Source: Caprimulgus europaeus
Taxonomy: Eukaryota > Chordata > Aves > Caprimulgiformes > Caprimulgidae
Direction: 5' to 3'
Length of the DNA: 64,000 nucleotides
Assembly (NCBI GenBank): GCA_907165065.1
Contig: OU015533.1
Coordinates: 28,784,578 to 28,848,577, forward strand
Shown here one piece after another: positions 1 through 13,760 of this stretch. Each line of letters opens with the position of its first letter. Position 1 is the first letter of the stretch. A program made the translations under genes and the position numbers. Under the pieces are notes generated by a model. That model did not search any database, was not told where the DNA came from, and saw only the letters and a list, made by a program, of their open reading frames with translations.

Positions 1-3000
1 GTGCAGGTTTTGCTCACAGAGCTTTCATTCAGCTCGTCGGCAGGTTTATGTACTGCACCATGTCTCGGGGCTCTCGGAAATGAAAGGAATTATAAAAGTG
101 TGTTAGTATATTACAACATATATTTGCCCATGGCTCCTGCCCAGAGCGGGCCCTGGCACTCACCACAGGGGACACTGGCACCTCTCCCAGCCCCTCCAGC
201 ATCTCCCTCCTTCCCTGAAGGGTCCACATCTGCTCGGCGTTACTGTTCCTCTGTGCTGGGGTGAGACTGCTGCTGTAATCCCGCTTATTATCACTGTAAG
301 CATTACTTCTAGTATTTCTCTTCCCAGTTACAGGAGGAATGAACTTCTCTCTTCCTTGAAGAGCTCTATGTCAATGCTGCCAAACCAAAGGGCAACCCAG
401 GTAATGGGAAGGAATATCCTGACCTGTGGTTTTGTTCATTTCTTTGATGCGACTTGAACTTCTGTAGCACTGCCATAGGGCACATCCCAGTTTGCACAAC
501 ACCAGTGGGTTTTCCCTCTCCTTGTCCGGCTGCTAATAGTTAGCAGCCAATTGTTTGTTTTACGGAGGATCCAGTGTGAGCTCCAGAGCATGATTTAATG
601 CATTTTAAATTGCCCAGTGTTTGTAGGTAGTTTCCCTGTCCTCCAACACGGTGGTTTCCAGAGTGAGTGCCACCCACTGAAGCAGCATCTTTTCTATCCC
701 TACCTGTCGCCCTGGTTTTGTGGAGTGACTGATCCCTTCCCCATGGATGCACACTGCTCTTGAGGCAAAGCATTCACATGACATTGTTTCTGTGATTTAA
801 AAAACCTGCTTTTAAACCTCCTTGTAGAAACCTTGAGTTTCTACTAGACCACAGTGCTCTGGAGGGGAGCTACGTGGCAATTAAAATGCTACCGTTGTTC
901 TGTTTCAATTAGAGGTCCTCTTAATTGCCAAATCTTCAAGGTTTTTTGACTAGCCTCTGGTGAAAGACTGCAGCAACGTGTGGAGATAGCTTGTATTCAC
1001 ATGTCATCTCACACGCCAGCAGCCATTGGAACAGCTACGCCACTGTAACCACACCAGGCTATCAGGGCTTGCTTCTTTATTTCTTTTGTCACTGTTGTTC
1101 ATTAACAAAGAGCTCGGCTGCTCTTCAACAAAGCACTTAAGGCCTTGCTTAATTTGCAGTGAAGTCAATTCCCTTTTGCAGTGCTGCAGCATGTCTACAT
1201 TAAGGATTTGCATGGAAAGCACACCAGATCGCTGCTTCTGTCACTCCTCCCACTCCAGGCAAACTGGAAGAGATGCCTTACCTCCCAGAGCATTGCAGAA
1301 AGCAGGGCTTTTTAATAAAAAGTGTGTATATTTCATATGAATTCTCAAAAATATGCCTATTTAATTTAATTTGATCTTGTTCAAAATTAGGATGAGTGCT
1401 TCCATACAGATTCTTACATTTATTTGACTGCTTGAGGAACAGTGTGCTACTGCCATCCCCAAAACTGGGGTAACTTTTTTGGGACTTTCCCATTTTACAA
1501 GGAAATAGGAGCCATGTTTCCACAACTGCTGCTGCTTTCTTCCAGAGTCCCACATGGGGAGAGCCAGGTGCCATAGGCTAGCTGGCCTCTGCCGTGCCAG
1601 CATTGCCAGAGTCCGGCTCTCCCGACAAACAGCAGGCCAGGAAACACATGATTTAAGTTTGGTGTAAGACTGAATGGGAGGGCAAGGGGGAGCGGAGATG
1701 CGGATTCATTACGATGAGGTGCAGCAGTGACACAGGCAGCACCTTGCTGCTGGCCCTGCTGCAGCTCCTGGCATTGAGGTTGCCCCAGCACATCCTGCAG
1801 CAGCCTCTCCTGGTCAGGTCTGATCTGGGTGCTGCTACAGAGCCCTTTCCTGGCCAGGACAGCTGCCTATAACAGGCCAGTTCCTGGCACAGGCAGCACA
1901 ACAAGGGCTTTGCTGCTGTTTCATTTCAGTCACTGTCTCAGTGACTCCTGTCAGTGTCAGCCCCCTACCCAGGGAAGTTTTGTCACCCATTATGGGGATG
2001 GTGGGCCAGTTATCCACCAGCCTTCCCATCCCGCACATGACTCTCTCTTCACAGTGGCTGTACCACAGATGTCAAATACCTCTATTAAAAATAAATGACC
2101 ACAGATTTCTTCATCTCGACTGTGAAAGGGGATGGAGGAAAGTATCCTCCTCTGGTGCTTTTGGTGGTGCCTCTATGCTACCGACCGTCTGTACAGCATT
2201 TCTAAAGGGGCATGCATCTCTGGGGCACATGCTTTGGGGACAAAAAGAACTAGACTTTTCTGGGTGACTGGAGGAAAATTATATCCACGTGCACAGAAGT
2301 TACTGCCTGCTTGGGAGGGGGATATGGAAAGGAATCAGGACAGAGATCCTTACAGCTTACAGCACACAGAGAGAACTGGCGTGGGAGGAAGAGGAAGGAA
2401 GTTTGCAGAGATTAATTTGGAGAGGCTGATTCAAGTAAATCCCACAGTAGGATTTTCTCACAGAAAATATATTTATTGGATTAAGAAGGCAATAAATTGA
2501 GCAGATGATCCTTATTGAGGCTGCTGTGCTTGGGAGAAGCAGGGCCAAAGGCAGCCACGATGATAACATGGATGACCTCAGTGATGATTTGCTTTGCACT
2601 GAAGTTTTATATACTCCTTGGATGCCCTGTCATTCAGCCACTCTCCCTGCTATAAAAAAGGCTAATTGATGCAAACCACATTGTTTTCCACCAGCATGTG
2701 CCAAAGCAGCCAGTGTATTGTATGCACACAAAACAACAACCACGCTTTCGCATGGCTTGAATTAGACGGATGACAAGAGCTACCAGGGGGAGTCAATTAA
2801 GCTGCAACCTTGGAGTCAAACTTGCAGATTTTATAACAGTGCCTAGTAAATAATGGGTACTTGCACATCTCCTTTCGCTAAGAGGCACTAGCATATGTCT
2901 TTGAATATGTTCTCCTGGTAATTGCACAGGGAGCGCACACATTTGGTCCTGTTGTCTACTATGAATAATGCATAGTGAGGAGGGGGGAGCCAAAAGCACC

Positions 3001-6000
3001 GAGCTGCTCGTTTTTACATGGACTTTTTTATCATTGTTATTTAGATGTCACAGCCATTCTCCTCAAGAATTGTTCGTCTCCTTTGTCACTGCAAAAGTGC
3101 ACTTATTTGGGAGGGGGGAAACAAAAAAATAAAACATGGACAAAAGCTAATCTGAGATTATCCATGCAAATTGGCAGCTGAGGTTCAGATGTGAAAATCT
3201 AACCCTGATAAAAATGACTAAGAGGATTTCTGCTGAATTTCATTTTTCTCCTGACTCACTAATCCATGCTGGGGGAAAATCCTCCCGTCCAGTCTTGTTT
3301 AGGTTAAATAACATTAATAATCTTAAACCGAGGGCGGTAGGTATCAGGATCCATTTTAAGCACATGCTGCTGCTGCCTGCCAATGCGCTGCTCACAAAGC
3401 AGAGGCTTTGCTTCTCCCCTTGGTATTTCCCACATTCGCCTTAAATCAAAATGGTTAGTCAGCACAGCCAGCTCCTTCGCTTGCAACCTGCTGGGGTTTT
3501 TTTTTCTTAAAACTCCCACTCAAAAGGCAGAGTCAATTCAAAACCCAGGAAGCCTAGAGGCTAAGCAGGCTGCCCGGGGAAAATACAAGGAGTATGTGTT
3601 TGCAGGCTGAGATCTGAGTATCTTGTAGGAGCCAGAGCTCCAGCTGTGTCTGGATTGTGCCTTCACAGTATTAGCACGGAACAGGAGTGTCTTTCGGAGA
3701 CATTGTCATGCCGGCTCTGCCCCGGCGCCAGCAGCCGTGGCAGTGAGGACACAGTGATGCCTCCCAGCCGTGCAGGCAGTTCAGCTTGCCATTTCCAAGA
3801 AAAAATTTCTTGGATGCCAGTTTAAAATTGAGCTGGTGAGTTAGGTATTTACTGTACACAGGTTTGCATTGTACATAATCTAATATGAGAGTTAACTTCC
3901 AGCAGTGGTGGTTAAACTTGTGCAAATGCATTTAAAGCAGCTGAGGTAGAAGTTGCACATGTAGATGCTCGTTTATCCAGTATGCAATCACTTGTCCCTT
4001 GTAACCACCTTTAACTGCATCTTTATAGCACATGCAATACAGATTCCTTGTTTCAGTTGAGTTAAGCTAAAGTAGATTGTTATTTATTAATACAAAGAGC
4101 TTTATTTTTCCTGTCACAAACCTGCTTGAAGCCCTTTGGGGATCCTGAACAGCATGCGCTGAAGTGCAGCTCCCAGCGGGGTTTCGATCAGGGCTTAGGA
4201 TAAATACACACCAGCAGCTATGGCTCCCTCAAAACAGTGCTTAAGACAGCTCAGCATGCAGGGGTGCTGGACCAAAACCACCCGTTCCCTCCCTTGCCAA
4301 AGGACTGAGGATGCCATGTGGCTCCTGGTGTGGGCAGAGGACGATCATATAAATACCCCTTATCACAGGGCCTGGGAGCAGGCCGTGAAGGGAGGGGAAG
4401 ATGCTCACACCAAACACCACCCGAGCACCTGAGCACCCAAGCAGGTGGCCACACGGTGGAGCCCAGTGTGGAGCCAGGAGCAAGGGCCAGGGCAGCCTTT
4501 CTGCATCATCCCCCAGACCCCCTTGGATGTCCATCCCCTCCATGCAGCACCTGGACTGGAGAGGAAGGAAACAGCCATTTGTGGCTTTGTTGTATTTTTC
4601 AAGGGGTTCAGTGTCTGCTTGCTTTTAATTTCTTTAAAATCCCAGATATTTGGACACGTTCCATGGCTGACTGAAAAGTGAGGGGGCTGGAAAGGATTAT
4701 GTGAAAAAGTTGTCAACATATTCCTCTTCCCACACTCTGCTCTTCTCCTAGCGTGCCCTGAAAACTCCAAAAATGTCAATCAATAATAATTAGCCCATCA
4801 GACAAGAGCAAGAATATTCCCCCCGTTCCGTGATCACCGCCGCAGCACGCTTGCGAAGCCGGCGGGTGCTGCTGCCAGCCTTGGAGCCTCACTGGGGGCG
4901 TGGGAGGATTTGGACGCGTCTGTGGCCTTGGCGCCAGTTCTGGGCACAGGCAGCCTTGGCAGCGGCAGCCGTTTCTTTGGATGCTCATGGCCCACAGGGA
5001 TGCGGAGGCTGCCGGGCAGCACAGACGTGCCCCCGAGGCTGGGGACCCAGCTGCCTTGCCTGGGCTCCTGTGTGGGACCCACAGGGGTGGGCTTGTGGCC
5101 GGGCAGCTGGAGGTGGGTGGCAGCCCCCAGCCCTGCAGCTTGCTCCCCTGCGTGCCCAGGGGATGCAGGGATATGGTCCACCAGCCAAAATTAGCATCCA
5201 GGCAAAGCTATGGTCAGGAATTGTCTTGCTTGGATAACATGGAAACATCAGGGCTGCGTTTCACCTGCTCCTGTAAGCACAGCTGTTGATGCAGCAGTAT
5301 TTTTTAATCCCCCAAGACAGCTAGTTTCCAGGAAAAGCTTAGAAAGAGCTGCCAAAGCTTGTGCCAAAGACATTTGGGAGTGAAAGAGCATTTCTGCCTG
5401 CCCCCCCGGCACTGGCAAGTGTGGACCCCACCACTTGCTATTAATCACAGGTTGGTGGCGCCTGGCTCCAGTACAGGGCTTTTTCCTCTAAAGAAATTCC
5501 CCTGCACTAATGAATGACATTTAGCTAGCGTGGTTCTGAGGCCTGAATGCGCCCAGGAAAGGATCCCTAGGCAGAGGGGCCTGGCTCTGCCAGAGAGAGC
5601 GGGAGGACTCTGGGTACAAAGGCTGCTTCATATAGTTCAAGATTCAGATGCTCAGAAAGAGTGTGTTTTCTGTAGGAAAACTGCCATAAACTAGATTTAT
5701 GAACACACAAAAAAAGGGCCCTGCTTACAGGTTCCACACTTACAACAATCACCTTCTACCTGGCAGCAAACAGGTAAAATGCATTTGGTCTTCCTCTGTC
5801 GTGGTGGGATTTCACTGGACTTTGGACTCTTAGGGTGACTGTTGCTCATATCTGGTGGGTGCATTGCTCATCTGCGAGGGGATATGAGGCTTCCAGGTTC
5901 TGATGGTTGTTAGTAGCTAAAACCACCCTATTTTCTGAACAAAAGCTGGCACACATGCGCGTGCTCACATCCCCACACGCACCCGTGCTACAAATGATGC

Positions 6001-7259
6001 AATTGATGCTGGAAATGCATCAGGGCTCCGGAGGGAGCCGCCAGGGACTGGTGCTCCCAGAGGCCGTCGTCTCCAGCTCTCCGCAGCAGCAAGATGCCGT
6101 GGTCGGATCACCATGCTTGGGGGACGCCACAAAATCAAGCCAAGTGATGTAGCTAGTGGAGTAGCCAATATATTTAACTTTGAGAACTCAGAGAAGGTTT
6201 TAATGAGATTTTAATTATCCCGTGTTTTAATTATTGATCAATATGTCCCCCGGTGAAGCAAGATTGCCAAAAAAAGGGTTTCAGGACAGAGTAAAGCCCG
6301 TCTGCATCTCTCTAGGAGCTAGTTGCTCGAGGCACCTTCGGTAGGGCTGTTCCCTCTGCACTAAAATACAGGCAGTATGGAAAGGAGCTCAGTTCGTTGC
6401 TAAACATTCTGCAGGTGTCAGTCCATCGGGAGGGATGCCTTTAGCCTTCAGCGTATTTCCCATCACCTAGGTCTGCTGGTCATCAGTATTCAGAGGCAAA
6501 GACTGCTGCCTCTGAGCCATGGCCACAGCAACCTCTCCTTCACAGAGCTCGGGCTACCACCTCTCTCCCCTTCTTCTGCCACCCCCACCACTCTCCTCGC
6601 ACCCACGGCCCCTTTCCTGCCCCTCTTTGCCTCCCAAAGCCCTGTCCCAGGGTATCCCCACAGGCTGGCACCCACGCAGAGGCTCTGGGGTTTCACAGGG
6701 AGATCAGCCTGGTTCGCTCATACATACGAGCTGTGGAACAGTCAAAAACCCCATCCCCTGCAGAGGCACCATTGGTACCTGCCCCACCAGGGAACTGTGG
6801 CTATCTCTGCCCTGTCCCCAGGAACGCTGCCAGGCTGTCCTGGGGCTGCCGGAGGGGCCAGGTGCCATGTACAGACAGCTACACACCTGCGCCCACCTTG
6901 CTGCTCAGTGCAGTTGTGCATCTGTGCCTGGCATACAGTGCTCAGGATGGACAGGTGGACAGGTACAGCATCCTGAAACCTCCTAGTCCCACAGGCAGTA
7001 AAGGCAGCAGGAGGGCTCGCGCTCTGGCAAGGGCAAAATGGCAAAATTGTCATATAACAGTCCAATTCAACCATTGTGGCGAAGAGGGGACGGGGTGAAG
7101 CACTGACCTTTTTATTCCCAACGTCCCCACGCATCCTCACCCTCCTCTGCTCCAGGGCGGGTGCTGCCCAGTGGGGTCTGCACCTTCGGGTCACATCCTG
7201 CCCCCCGGCGGTGCTGGGCCAACACCCTGCCCTGCAGCTGCCCCCTGCAAACGGGGAGA

Positions 7260-7460
7260 TACACGCTTCGGTTTAGCAGCACAAGGAGTCCCACCGGGAC
7301 TAATTATAACTCCTAGGATTTTATCAACAATTAGCTCAGCACGGATGGTCACATTTCTGCGCAGTGCAAGCTGTTATTATCGGCTGGGTTGGTAATAATG
7401 CTGGCTACTAATTTTCCCCAGCATCTCCCATTATAAAACCTTGCTTTTGGTCACTCACAG
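7260..7460. promoter_or_regulatory. Candidate conserved non-coding element
   Basis: After a GC-rich stretch the composition turns abruptly AT-rich, with several homeodomain-type cores (ACTAATTATAAC, CAACAATTAGCT, GGTAATAATG, CTACTAATTTTCC). No repeat family is recognisable and frames are closed. The texture is that of a conserved enhancer, but conservation cannot be tested here. This is inference only. Confidence 0.25.
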
Positions 7461-8369
7461 CATTGATGAACTTTTAACTGTTTAGACAGAAATTCTCCAT
7501 CCCAAGAATCTGCCTCCAAGGGGTTTTTTATATGCCTGTAAAGGTTTAATTCAAGCTGAGAGAAAGAAATTGCTTTGCTCATGGAAAGTGCACTCTGGTT
7601 GCAGGAAGCTCTGGGCTTTCCCTGCTTTGGCTTTGGCAAATGGATACTTCGCAAATGTGTTTTTTAGCGTATGTAACCCATGTAACTCACTGGTCAACAA
7701 CCTCAGGGGGCAGAGGGGCTTCTTTTTGTTCCCTAACAGGGCAGGAGGCAGTCACAGCATCATGTCACCATGACTTCTAGCTCATTGCTTCTCTCTGGAG
7801 CCACCAGCACTTGAGGTTTGCTTCCATTAACTACCATAATGTCCAGCTGCTTTTTTCCAGCACAGTCTATACTGAGTGAAAATCAGCACCGCGGCTGGGT
7901 GTGCGCATCTCACGCAGGTCTGTACACACAACTGCTAATGCAGCAGAAATGCTGATGCCACCTCTGCCAGAGCAATGAGGCACATGGGCACTGTAGGAGC
8001 CGTGCAGCAAAGCCCAGCCATGCCAGGGCAGCGCAGCTATGGCCGGGGGGGGGGCACGTGGTTCCTGCGTGATGGGACCAGCTGGACCACCGGGATGAGG
8101 GGAGCTTGGGCAGGGAGGGTGGGATGAGCATCCCCAGGGGAATCACCTCCCCTGAAAGGCACCAGGGAGGAGGAGGAGGCTTTGGACTGAGCAGGGGAGA
8201 AGGGCAGTGCATTTCTCAGCACCACATCGCTGCAAGCGGCTCCAGGGAGCAAAGGGGTGAAGATGCAGAGAAAACTGGGAAAGAAGGGGGAAAAGCTGAT
8301 CGGGGAGAGCTAACAAGGAATAAAAGGACAGGGTGGAGACATAGGGCTGGCAGGATGATTAGCACCAGA

Positions 8370-8720
8370 TGGCAGGTATCAATTATTTACCATTTATGTA
8401 CAATTAAAAAATACACTTTAACGATGGGAAGAGCACAAAACAAGCTCAATAGCAATTCAAAAGCATATGGAAATAAAATGCAACAATTTAAGAGGTTGTA
8501 ATAAATGCGCATCGTTGGTTGTAATGCCCCTGCAAGAATTACAAATGTTAAGCCTTAGTGAATTACACTTAAAAATAAATGTAACATAAAAAATAAATTA
8601 GGTACACAAATAACTTTACATTCAGGCATTTATAAAAGAAAATCTGTTTGCAGCAGCTAATTACAAAAAGGGCTCTAATGAGCCTCACTTTTCTTTACCT
8701 TAGAGACAAGGCTGAAATGT
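8370..8720. promoter_or_regulatory. Candidate conserved non-coding element, TAAT-rich
   Basis: This 350-bp AT-rich block is packed with homeodomain or POU-like words (TCAATTATTTACC, ACAATTAAAAAA, GTAATAAATGCGC, GTGAATTACAC, AGCTAATTACAAA) and lies between GC-richer flanks. It is non-coding and not simple sequence. A distal enhancer in the gap upstream of CREB1 is plausible. This is inference from texture; cross-species alignment would decide it. Confidence 0.3.
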
Positions 8721-9569
8721 TAAACGTGGATATAGGTACAGTGGGTGCCATTAAAAACTCAACTTCTCTAACTTTCCAGTGATTTCAGAAATGAGGTATC
8801 TATTTTCTAGAGATGGGAGCTGGGATTGTGGTGCCATTAAAGCTCCACATGTCTGGAGAGGCCATCTGTACCTCTCTGCGGATGCCCAGATGCTGGCACT
8901 GCCTTCCTTTAGTATTACCACTATTACTCAATGACTGTATCAATAGATTAATGTTAACTGATGGGAAAACAGGTGACTACCTTAAGCTTGAAATGTTCAG
9001 CTCCCAGTGAAGATCCTGGATTTCTGTAAGGGGTATGTTTTGGTTACTGTAGGATGTAGGATGGGCACCGTTCAAGTTGGAAGAATGAAGTTGCCGCAGT
9101 GAGCAGTGCCAGCACCACCTGAGTGATGCATTGCGGGTAAAGCAGCGTGTCAGAAACAAAACAAGGAGGTCAAACCAGATTATTAATTTCTAGTGGATTA
9201 GAAACTTCCCATGAAAATATCATTAAACAGACCATTTCCTACAGAGCATTTGCTTTTCACTAAACAGTGCTTTCCGACAGCAGCACTGTAAAACGAAGGC
9301 AGTGCTCTTCGGTCGGCTCCCCCCACCCCATATTACTGAGAATGACTTTGAAGTTCTCCACAAATTCAGTTTCACTGGGCAGAGGCCTGGGGAACATTTG
9401 GTCTTCCCTTAAATTGCATGTTCCCTCTTCTTTTACTAAGGAGCCCTGGTAGCAATGGGAGCAATTGCTGAAAGGGGCCAGCCTTGTACTCTGCAGCTTC
9501 TGTTGTGGAAAATTGTGTGGAGAGGGGGGAGATGTCCCACGAGGATGCGGGCAGCGATGCCAACGGGAA

Positions 9570-9631
9570 GGACAATGAGCAGGGTGATGGGACAATGAGG
9601 TGATGGGGCGATGGGGTGATGGGCAGGGTGA
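9570..9631 (+). repeat. Short degenerate GATGGG-type simple repeat
   Basis: About 60 bp of imperfect repeats of GATGGG / CAATGAG words (GGTGATGGGACAATGAGG, then GTGATGGGGCGATGGGG). It is a small, diverged microsatellite with no evident function. Confidence 0.6.
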
Positions 9632-11089
9632 CTGCTCCCTGCCTGGAGAAGCCTTGCTGGGTGAGGTGGCAGCAGCAGAGCTGTGGGAGACCCGTGTTGA
9701 CCATGACCCAGCCACATGGATGGAGCAGGGAGACAATGCTTGCCCCAAAGTTCTTGCATTTGCCTCGCACATGAGCATAGTCTCCATATTTTTAAATATT
9801 TAATCTTTGCAGCCCAGTTGCCATGGGAACTTTCATGCAGAAATCTGGACTTTGGGTTAATCAGAAGGATCCTTCCCACGGCTGGGCAGGAGTCGGACTT
9901 TCCACTGGTGCGGTGCCAGCACGGTGCTGTCCCTTGCCAAGGGGGTCAGCTCTGCCCCGCTCATGCCCAAGGGTATTTTAGTATCAGCCACTAATACACT
10001 CACCAAAATCCTGGGAAATCCCCTCCCTAACACTCAAATAATTCCTGCTGGAAGTCACGGACTGCCTCGCAGTACTCATTGTGGGAAAGCTCTTTCCCAG
10101 GAGCAGTCTAGGCAAGGGCTGTGACACCGAGTCTGTCACCAGGGCCTGGCCCAGGCTCCCCTGCACACGTCAGCCAGCCTTTCAGCGCGTGCCGGGAGAG
10201 CCGAGGTCACAATCTGCCTTTCGCCCATCAAGGCTCCGAATTCTCATCATCAATTGAAGGCAATCATTCCCTTGTTTCAACACCCTTGTGAGCAGCGGGG
10301 ACTCAGGTGGGGAACGCAGACTAAACAGCCCGGGGTTATCAGCAGGGCTCAGCCTTTCCGATCTGACCAATACACACCCGTGCCTGCGTGTGAAAAGACA
10401 AGCCTACTTAGGAATTCCATAGTCCTTTCACAGACCAGCTTTTTTGTCTTTCTTTGTGTTCTGGTTTGCGATGGAAAGTGCTCGGCATGCTGCGGAGCAC
10501 CAACAGCCCCACCTCATGCACACCAGCAACGAGATTAAATGCTCTCCTCGGTTTGAGCCCTCTCCAGCAGACTCCCGCTCCCACACAAATCCCATCATCT
10601 GTCCTCCAGCTGAGCTACTGGGAGCCACAGCCTGACCGAAGTACAGAGTTCTCATTCCGTACAGCTGCCTCGGTTACTCCCCAAAAGGTTCATCAACCAC
10701 AGGAGGTGCCCCAGAGTGTGACACGCTGGTGGAAGCACAGCAGTGGCCATGGCCTCGCTGCCAGCAGCACGGAGGGTCACAGAGCAGAAACCAGCGTTAC
10801 ACAGCGGGGTTTACTGCTTGTAATGACTGGGGTGATTTTACGACAGAGCTTTCTGTTTGGCATGGAGGATTTTGCATTACTAAGCCCTAACTGGGAGCAA
10901 ATTGGTGGCTCTTGCTCTGCTGTCTCAGCCACTTTCACCTTATGTCACTTGGGGAAGGCAAGGTGTGACCAGTGCCCCCTGCTCCCATCCCTGCCAGTGG
11001 TAGGGAAAAGGAGAGGGCTCTCCCTGCACCGCCAGCACCACTCCTTCCCTCTCTTCTATTTTTAAACTTCTCCTCCTACTCTTGTTTAA

Positions 11090-11480
11090 ACATATTACCT
11101 AGATCCATAATATTTGCCAGCTGGGGGTAGTAATGCTGGCTCCCAAGGTGCCTGCGGCATTTACTCAAAATTAGGCAATGGAAGGAAACCATCTCAGCAA
11201 TTATGTGAGAGATGATGGTGAGCCAAAAAGAAAAATGTATGCAAAAGGTGTGCTCTCCTGCCAATAAATTAGGGCTAAATTACAGAGTCCGGGAGTCTTC
11301 AAATAAGTTAAACATTGTATTACAAATTTAGTTTCAATTATCAAATTAAATAGGAAAACAAGCTCACTGCCTAGCAGCTATTGCATAAGGGGAGGCGTTT
11401 TACAGCCACGACCTTTTCTCCTGTCACCAAATGACACAGCTGAAGAAAACCAACCCAAAATTAAAACAATTTCCTTGGTG
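11090..11480. promoter_or_regulatory. Candidate conserved non-coding element
   Basis: AT-rich, non-repetitive block containing words such as CAGCAATTATGTGAG, CAATAAATTAGGGC, CAAATTTAGTTTC and AATTATCAAATTAAA between GC-rich flanks. The texture resembles a developmental enhancer. There is no coding potential. This is inference only. Confidence 0.28.
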
Positions 11481-13489
11481 CCCACATTCACAACCCTCCT
11501 CTTCTCTGAGCTTGCCCAGGTGCTGGGGCCGGCTGGCAGCGGGTGGAAGCCACACAAGGCTCTCCCAGGTCTTCTGCAGCCCTGCCTGAGCCTTGGCACG
11601 TGCTGGTTATTCCCTGACCTCCATGCCCCCTGGCCAGGGCCAAGACCCAGCCATGCTCAGCTCCGCTCCGGCTGCTCGCAGGCACACCAGCTGCAGGGAG
11701 CGGGGCCCTGGCACAAAGCCTCCCTGCAGGGCCCAGGCAGGGGTGCCACGGCCGTCGGGAGCGGGTCCACCCCGTCGCATCCCCTCAACAATGTTTCAAC
11801 AAACAACCCACTGCTGACTGCCCTTTTTTATTACTTTACAGCACAGTTTTTCCTCGAATTTTATGGCATTTCATTAAAGCCGCCAGAAGGTGATACTGCC
11901 CCCTTTCCAGAAGTGAAATAAATTCAAGTTTTATCGCTTCTGGAAATGCTGGAACAGCTGTCAGGACATTTGATGGATTTTCTCAATTACAGGACTTGTG
12001 GAGCATTTTATACTTACAACCACACCGAAGTCTAATATACTGTACGAGATGTTTGTTCCCTCCCCACTCCTTATCTCTTTGCATCTCCCTTCCTAATAAT
12101 GGTCAGCTTGTTATTTTTTTCTTAATTCCTTTTTTTTTTTTGCTGTAACCTTTTTTCCTTCTCGATAATCATCTAGCATTTTCCTTCTTTATTTCCCAAT
12201 AACACTTAACTTTTCTATAAAAGCAGGAGATGACCCCAGAGCTGGTGAGTGCCCCCATGGCTGCTTAATCAAAAGACACTCCCCATCATCCTGGAAGCTT
12301 TTGGGTTGAGGGGCTTGGCAAGAGGGGCTGAGTGAGGAGGGCTGACTCTCTGAGCTGCTCTGTGCCTTCTGGACATAATTTTCTTAAAAATAAATCTCCT
12401 CTCTACCTCCTACTTGATTTTGGAGCTTCCTGGTGCTGGCAGCATACCAAATGCAGGGACCCATCCCTGTCTGCAGGTCCCCAGTCAGGGCTGGGGAGTG
12501 CAGAGGACAGCCCACAGCCATCTCCACCTTATCCTAAAGAAATCCCTGACAGATGAACACTCCTTTCCCAGTGCTCCTGTGGGAGCCCTTCTCATCCGGG
12601 CTGCTCCAGGGACAGTTTTCCAAGTAGTCTATGTGAAATCATTTCTCAGGCTCTTCTGCGCCCCGTCGTGTGCCTGACAGGCTGTATCAGCTTACACACC
12701 GTCATGAACACGTCCCGTATTGACGGAGGCATTTCTCCACGTTGCACCTTTCGGCAAGGATGCCCCACTGAGGCCCAGGGATTGATGGCAAGATGTGTTT
12801 TATCATGGTGAAATTATCTCTGCTCACCGATAAAATGCATGAGGATGCCAAATTACACTTTTCCCTTCTTTCTGTCAGTAATTCAAAGTGGAGTGGCAGC
12901 TCAGGCTCTGCAGCTCCCTGAGGCAGTGAGCAGGGCAGGAGTTCAGATGGGAACGCTCCCTTAAAGGCAGCTGTGTCCTCCCCACAAAGTGAGGAGAAGG
13001 CTGAGGGCGGCAGAGCTGAGCTCTGTTGAAAAAGGCTGCTGCTGCTGTGCACCACTTAAAATTGGCACTTGAAGTTGTTGCCTTCATCTGAGGCAAAGGG
13101 AGAGGAAACCCTGCAGAAGCAAGCACCCCAGCACTGTGTCTACCACCAGAAAAAGTTAAACGGTCAAAAAAGGCACATGTGTATTTTGAGAGTTGCCTCA
13201 TTTAACCCAAAACTTCATCTCCTTGAGAAGATGGAGGCAGCTGGCGGGAAGGAGGAGGTGTCCACTCCCTGTTGGAGCAGGAGTGAAAAGGAGTTGAGAT
13301 GAAGCTGTAACCCATCCTATGGGAGATCCAGCATTTGTAGCTTCTTTTTGCCAAGATCAGGCACCACCTGGGTTTCCCATCTACCCCACACTTCCCCCAC
13401 CCCACCTGAAAGCTGACAGAGAGGTCTGAAGGGGCGGCTCCATGCAGAACACCCTAGATCCTCAGCAAATTTCCACAAGCCAAGGTGTG

Positions 13490-13760
13490 ATTCCAGATTT
13501 ATTCAAATTAGAACAATTAAGGCAATTAAAGGCAAAGAAGTGCTTAGGGAAGGGGAGAAACTACTACCAAACAGAATTGCTATTACAGTCTATCAAACTG
13601 ACACAAAAAGATTAAAAACTTGATTTACATTTATAAAAAAAGGAAAAAAAAAAGCCTAGTGTTCCCTAAAATAGATAACACATCCTGCTGAGAAAATCAC
13701 TCCACACATAAAAAAGAAGCAAAGGTGATTATATATAACAAAACTAATCTTCTCTATTGC
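13490..13760. promoter_or_regulatory. Candidate conserved non-coding element
   Basis: AT-rich segment with closely spaced CAATTAAGGCAATTAAAGG, AAATTAGAACAATT and TTGATTTACATTTA words, ending in an A-rich run. It is not recognisable as a transposon and not coding. It may be a conserved regulatory block; the evidence is composition alone. Confidence 0.22.

Noticed and set aside
6519-7276. Overlapping 120-155 codon frames in a GC-rich block
   Set aside because: Frames are open on both strands, Pro/Cys/Trp-rich, with no start or splice logic and no known domain. Composition artefact.
11878-11900. CTCF-like site (CCGCCAGAAGGTGATAC)
   Set aside because: Too many mismatches to the CTCF core to call by eye.
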